DNA of 15,733 nt from LMUY01 sp964657445 (GTDB taxonomy: Bacteria; Pseudomonadota; Alphaproteobacteria; Acetobacterales; Acetobacteraceae): positions 1 to 15,733 of the forward strand of contig CAZZVB010000100.1 in the NCBI GenBank assembly GCA_964657445.1. The letters are read 5' to 3'. Of the stretch, positions 13,177 through 15,733 are shown piece by piece. Each line of letters begins with the position of its first letter. Position 1 is the first letter of the stretch. The translations under genes were made by a program, and so were the position numbers. The notes below the pieces were generated by a model. The model was not told the DNA's origin. It did no database searches and worked only from the letters and a program-made list of their open reading frames with translations.

Positions 13177-14138
13177 GCCTGTTGTCGGTCGAGGGCCTGA
13201 CCGTCGCCTTCGCCACCGGGCGCGGGCCGGTGAACGCCGTGGAAGCCGTCACCCTGGCGATGGAACCCGGCGAGATCCTGGGCATCGTCGGCGAAAGCGG
13301 CAGCGGCAAGAGTGTCACGGCACTGGCCATCATGGGCCTGTTGCCGCGCCCGCCAGCGCGCATCGTCGCCGGGCGCGTCCTGTTCGACGGCGCCGACCTG
13401 CTGACCCTGTCCGAACGCCGCCTGCGCCGCTTGCGCGGACCCGGCATCGGCATGGTGTTCCAGGAACCGATGTCCTCGCTCAACCCCGTCTTCACCATCG
13501 GCGACCAGATCGGCGAGACGCTTCGCGCGCACGAACGGCTGGGACCCGCCGCGCGCCGCGCCCGGACGGTGGCGCTGCTGGACCGTGTCGGCATCCCCTC
13601 GGCGGCGCGGCGGCTCGACGACTATCCACATCAGATGAGCGGCGGGCAGCGGCAGCGCGTGATGATCGCCATCGCGCTCGCCTGCAATCCCCGCCTGCTG
13701 ATCGCCGACGAGCCCACCACGGCGCTCGACGTGACGATCCAGGCGCAGATCCTGGACCTGCTGCTGGAATTGCGCGCCGAGCGCGGCATGGGCGTCATGC
13801 TGATCACCCACAATATGGGCGTGGTTGCGGAGACAGCCGACCGCGTGCTGGTGATGTATTCCGGCCGGGTGGTGGAGCAGTCTCCGGTCGCAACCCTGTT
13901 CGACCATCCGGCGCATCCCTACACGCGCGGGCTGCTGGACTGCGTACCGTCGCTGGAAAACGATTTGCATCGGTTGCAGGCGATTCCCGGCACCTTGCCC
14001 GACCCGGCGCGCCGGCCGCCCGGCTGCCGCTTCGCCCCGCGCTGCACGTTGCACATCCCCGACTGTGACACAGCCGTGCCCCCCTTGTTGCCGTTGGCGC
14101 CGGGCCACGAGGCAGCCTGCATCCGGGCTGCGGCATGA
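13173..14138 (+). CDS. ABC transporter ATP-binding protein, DppD/OppD type
   Basis: Cytoplasmic ATPase of 321 residues. Walker A GESGSGKS (40-47), Q-loop VFQEPMSSLNP (Gln97), signature SGGQRQR (156-162), Walker B LLIADEP (175-181) with D-loop TALD, and H-loop ITHN (His213). The C-terminal oligopeptide-transporter extension has HPYTRGLLDCVPSL and a PPGCRFAPRC region with Cys285, Cys291, Cys298 and Cys316 (C-x5-C-x6-C-x17-C). A [4Fe-4S] site in this position has been reported, as I recall, for a mycobacterial OppD. The ATG at 13173 overlaps the permease stop (ATGA), and its own stop overlaps the next ATPase the same way, so the subunits are translationally coupled. The frame is open to 12876, but that is antisense-like shadow inside the permease gene. 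Confidence 0.96.
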   Translation: MSLLSVEGLTVAFATGRGPVNAVEAVTLAMEPGEILGIVGESGSGKSVTALAIMGLLPRPPARIVAGRVLFDGADLLTLSERRLRRLRGPGIGMVFQEPMSSLNPVFTIGDQIGETLRAHERLGPAARRARTVALLDRVGIPSAARRLDDYPHQMSGGQRQRVMIAIALACNPRLLIADEPTTALDVTIQAQILDLLLELRAERGMGVMLITHNMGVVAETADRVLVMYSGRVVEQSPVATLFDHPAHPYTRGLLDCVPSLENDLHRLQAIPGTLPDPARRPPGCRFAPRCTLHIPDCDTAVPPLLPLAPGHEAACIRAAA

Positions 14139-15109
14139 GTCCGCTGGTCGAGACGCGCAATCTGTCGCGCCATTACGCGGTTCGCACGGGCGGCATCCTG
14201 CGGCGGCAGGTGACCCAGTTGCGGGCGGTGGATGACGTGAACCTCCGTATTCCCGCGGGCGAGACGCTCGGGTTGGTGGGTGAATCCGGCTGCGGCAAAT
14301 CGACACTCGGCCGCATGCTGGTGAAGCTGAATCCGCCCACCTCTGGCGAGTTGCTCTTCGACGGGGCCGACGTCACCAACCTTCGCGGCAGCGATCTGCT
14401 GAAGCTGCGGCGGGCGATGCAGATCGTGTTCCAGGACCCGTTCGGATCGCTCAATCCGCGGATGAGCGTCGAGGCGATCGTCATGGAGCCGCTGCTGATC
14501 CACGGCGCGCGCGCCGATGCGGCCACCCGCTCCAAGGTCGCGGCAACGCTGGAGCAGGTGGGGCTTCCGGCCCGCGCGGCGCGGCGCTTCCCGCACGAGT
14601 TCAGCGGCGGCCAACGCCAGCGCGTCGGCATCGCGCGCGCGCTGATCCTGCGGCCGCGCTTCGTGGTGCTGGACGAACCCGTCTCCGCGCTGGACGTGTC
14701 GGTGCAGGCCGGCATCGTGAACCTGCTGCAGGACCTGCAACGCGACTTAGGGTTGACCTACCTGTTCATCGCGCACGATCTTGCCGTGGTAAAACATATC
14801 TCCGACCGCGTGGCCGTGATGTATCTCGGCCGGGTGGTGGAGGTGGCGAGCAAGCACGCGATCTACGCCGCGGCGCTGCACCCCTATACCGAGGCACTGA
14901 TCGCCGCCGCCCCCGCCACCCGGCCCGGCCGCGTGCGCCCGCCTCGCGTCGGCGGCGATGTTCCCTCGGCGCTGGCGATGCCGCCAGGCTGCCGCTTCCA
15001 CCCGCGCTGCCGCCACGTGATGGAGGTATGCCGCAGCGTCGAGCCGGCCCTGACCGAGCCGCAGCCAGGCCATTTCGTCGCCTGCCATTTGACCGGAGTG
15101 CCCGCATGA
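14135..15109 (+). CDS. ABC transporter ATP-binding protein, DppF/OppF type
   Basis: Second cytoplasmic ATPase, 324 residues. The N-terminus LVETRNLSRHYAVRTGGIL is typical for DppF, where the Walker A site follows a longer lead. Walker A GESGCGKS (49-56), Q-loop VFQDPFGSLNP (Gln100), signature SGGQRQR (157-163), Walker B VVLDEP (Asp180-Glu181) with SALD, H-loop IAHD. The C-terminal extension has HPYTEALIAAAP and four cysteines at about 286, 292, 299 and 317 with the same C-x5-C-x6-C-x17-C spacing as its partner. Forms the heterodimeric motor of the importer. ATG at 14135 overlaps the previous stop by 4 nt, and the next gene again starts within its stop codon (ATGA). Confidence 0.96.
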   Translation: MSPLVETRNLSRHYAVRTGGILRRQVTQLRAVDDVNLRIPAGETLGLVGESGCGKSTLGRMLVKLNPPTSGELLFDGADVTNLRGSDLLKLRRAMQIVFQDPFGSLNPRMSVEAIVMEPLLIHGARADAATRSKVAATLEQVGLPARAARRFPHEFSGGQRQRVGIARALILRPRFVVLDEPVSALDVSVQAGIVNLLQDLQRDLGLTYLFIAHDLAVVKHISDRVAVMYLGRVVEVASKHAIYAAALHPYTEALIAAAPATRPGRVRPPRVGGDVPSALAMPPGCRFHPRCRHVMEVCRSVEPALTEPQPGHFVACHLTGVPA

Positions 15110-15733
15110 CCAAAAGCCGCGTCGTCCCCGAGTTCGACCTGCACGCGCCGGGCAAGCGGCACGGGTTCTTGCGGCTGTTCCACTCGGTCCACCGCTCCGC
15201 CTACGGGTTCATTCCGTTCCCCGCGGGCGTGATCGTCGGCAGCCCCGGCCCAACTGCCTTGCTGGTTGCGGGCAACCATGGCGACGAGTGGGAGGGGCAG
15301 GTAGTGCTGTCCGAGTTGCTGCAGGCGCTGCAGCCGGAGCAGGTGCGTGGCCGCGTGATCATCCTGCCCTGCGCCAACCTGCCGGCTTCGCTCGCCGGGC
15401 TACGGACCTCGCCGCTGGACGACGGCAACCTCAACCGGTCCTTTCCCGGCAACCCGGATGGGACCGTGACGCAGCAGTTCGCCCATTTCATCGCCACGGA
15501 GCTGATCCCGCTGGCGGACCTCGTGCTCGACCTTCATTCCGGCGGCTCATCGCTGATGTATTTGCCCTGCACGCTGGCGACCAAGCATGAGGATCCGGCT
15601 AGGCTGGCGGCGCATGTGGCGGCAATCCGCGCCTTCGGTGCGCCGCACGCCTACCTGCAAGGCCGCGCGGAAGGGCAGGGCGGCGTGCGCACGCTGGGCG
15701 CCATGGCGGAGGCCCGCGGTATCCTGTCGATGG
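15106..15733 (+). CDS. Succinylglutamate desuccinylase/aspartoacylase family zinc deacylase (DoeB-like), 5' part
   Basis: The first 209 residues of a zinc-dependent amidohydrolase of the AstE/ASPA group (M14-like fold); the gene runs off the right edge. Zinc site: LVAGNHGDEWEG with His58 and Glu61, and LDLHSGG with His144. Substrate loop: RTSPLDDGNLNRSFPGNPDG (100-119). These and the GPTALLVAGNHGDE lead are closest, from memory, to the group that includes DoeB, the N-acetyl-diaminobutyrate deacetylase of ectoine breakdown. No other ectoine gene is in the window, so the true substrate may be another N-acyl amino acid. The ATG overlaps the DppF stop by 4 nt, so it is part of the ABC operon and probably removes the acyl group of the imported substrate in the cytoplasm. 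Confidence 0.9.
   Translation, partial: MTKSRVVPEFDLHAPGKRHGFLRLFHSVHRSAYGFIPFPAGVIVGSPGPTALLVAGNHGDEWEGQVVLSELLQALQPEQVRGRVIILPCANLPASLAGLRTSPLDDGNLNRSFPGNPDGTVTQQFAHFIATELIPLADLVLDLHSGGSSLMYLPCTLATKHEDPARLAAHVAAIRAFGAPHAYLQGRAEGQGGVRTLGAMAEARGILSM

Noticed and set aside
12951..14306. An open frame of 451 codons on the minus strand, opposite the permease/ATPase genes
   Set aside because: Same low-complexity Arg/Gln/His composition and no motif; the sense strand has perfect ABC ATPase motifs.
1..15733. Prophage, integron, CRISPR or defence island
   Set aside because: No integrase, transposase, capsid, cas or restriction gene and no spaced direct repeats were found; the accessory-looking parts are limited to the left 1.3 kb and the broken toxin-antitoxin locus.

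Overview
The base composition (GC-rich, third positions mostly G/C) and the protein families point to an alphaproteobacterium, most likely Acetobacteraceae or a near relative in Rhodospirillales. The repressor-like gene at the left edge, the direct-repeat LexA box and the style of the small hypothetical proteins fit this; the placement is by recognition, not by search. The window is mostly ordinary chromosome with one small accessory-looking patch at the left and one decayed toxin-antitoxin locus near 9.2-9.7 kb. No rRNA, tRNA, CRISPR array, intact insertion sequence or integrase was seen.

Left part (1-1300): the 5' end of a helix-turn-helix regulator runs off the left edge on the minus strand. 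Divergent from it are two small proteins of unknown function (389-745, 788-1021). A match to the alphaproteobacterial LexA box, GTTC-N7-GTTC, lies just upstream of the first, which suggests DNA-damage control. A small minus-strand protein with a winged-helix-like tail (1046-1291) converges on them.

Housekeeping part (1360-6290): class 2 dihydroorotate dehydrogenase (pyrD) overlaps an HAD-superfamily class IIA protein by 4 nt. Converging on that pair is a UPF0301 (YqgE/AlgH) gene. Divergent from it is a Prx5-type peroxiredoxin, whose stop codon abuts the stop of a minus-strand ClC-family chloride channel/transporter with C-terminal CBS domains.

Oxidoreductase block (6519-9153): a retinol-dehydrogenase-like SDR, a PIG3-type quinone oxidoreductase and a YbfF/ABHD11-type alpha/beta hydrolase run in one direction with short gaps. 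They are followed by a broken toxin-antitoxin locus: an antitoxin-like N-terminus joined to a PIN-domain remnant that has lost its head and tail and carries an in-frame stop.

Right part (9738-15733): a compact ABC import operon holds a family 5 periplasmic binding protein, two permeases and two ATPases. Several junctions are 4-nt ATGA overlaps. It continues by the same kind of overlap into an AstE/aspartoacylase/DoeB-like zinc deacylase cut by the right edge. The simplest reading is uptake of a small peptide or N-acylated amino acid followed by cytoplasmic deacylation. A perfect 7-bp inverted repeat covers the ribosome binding site of the binding protein and is the best local candidate for control of this operon.
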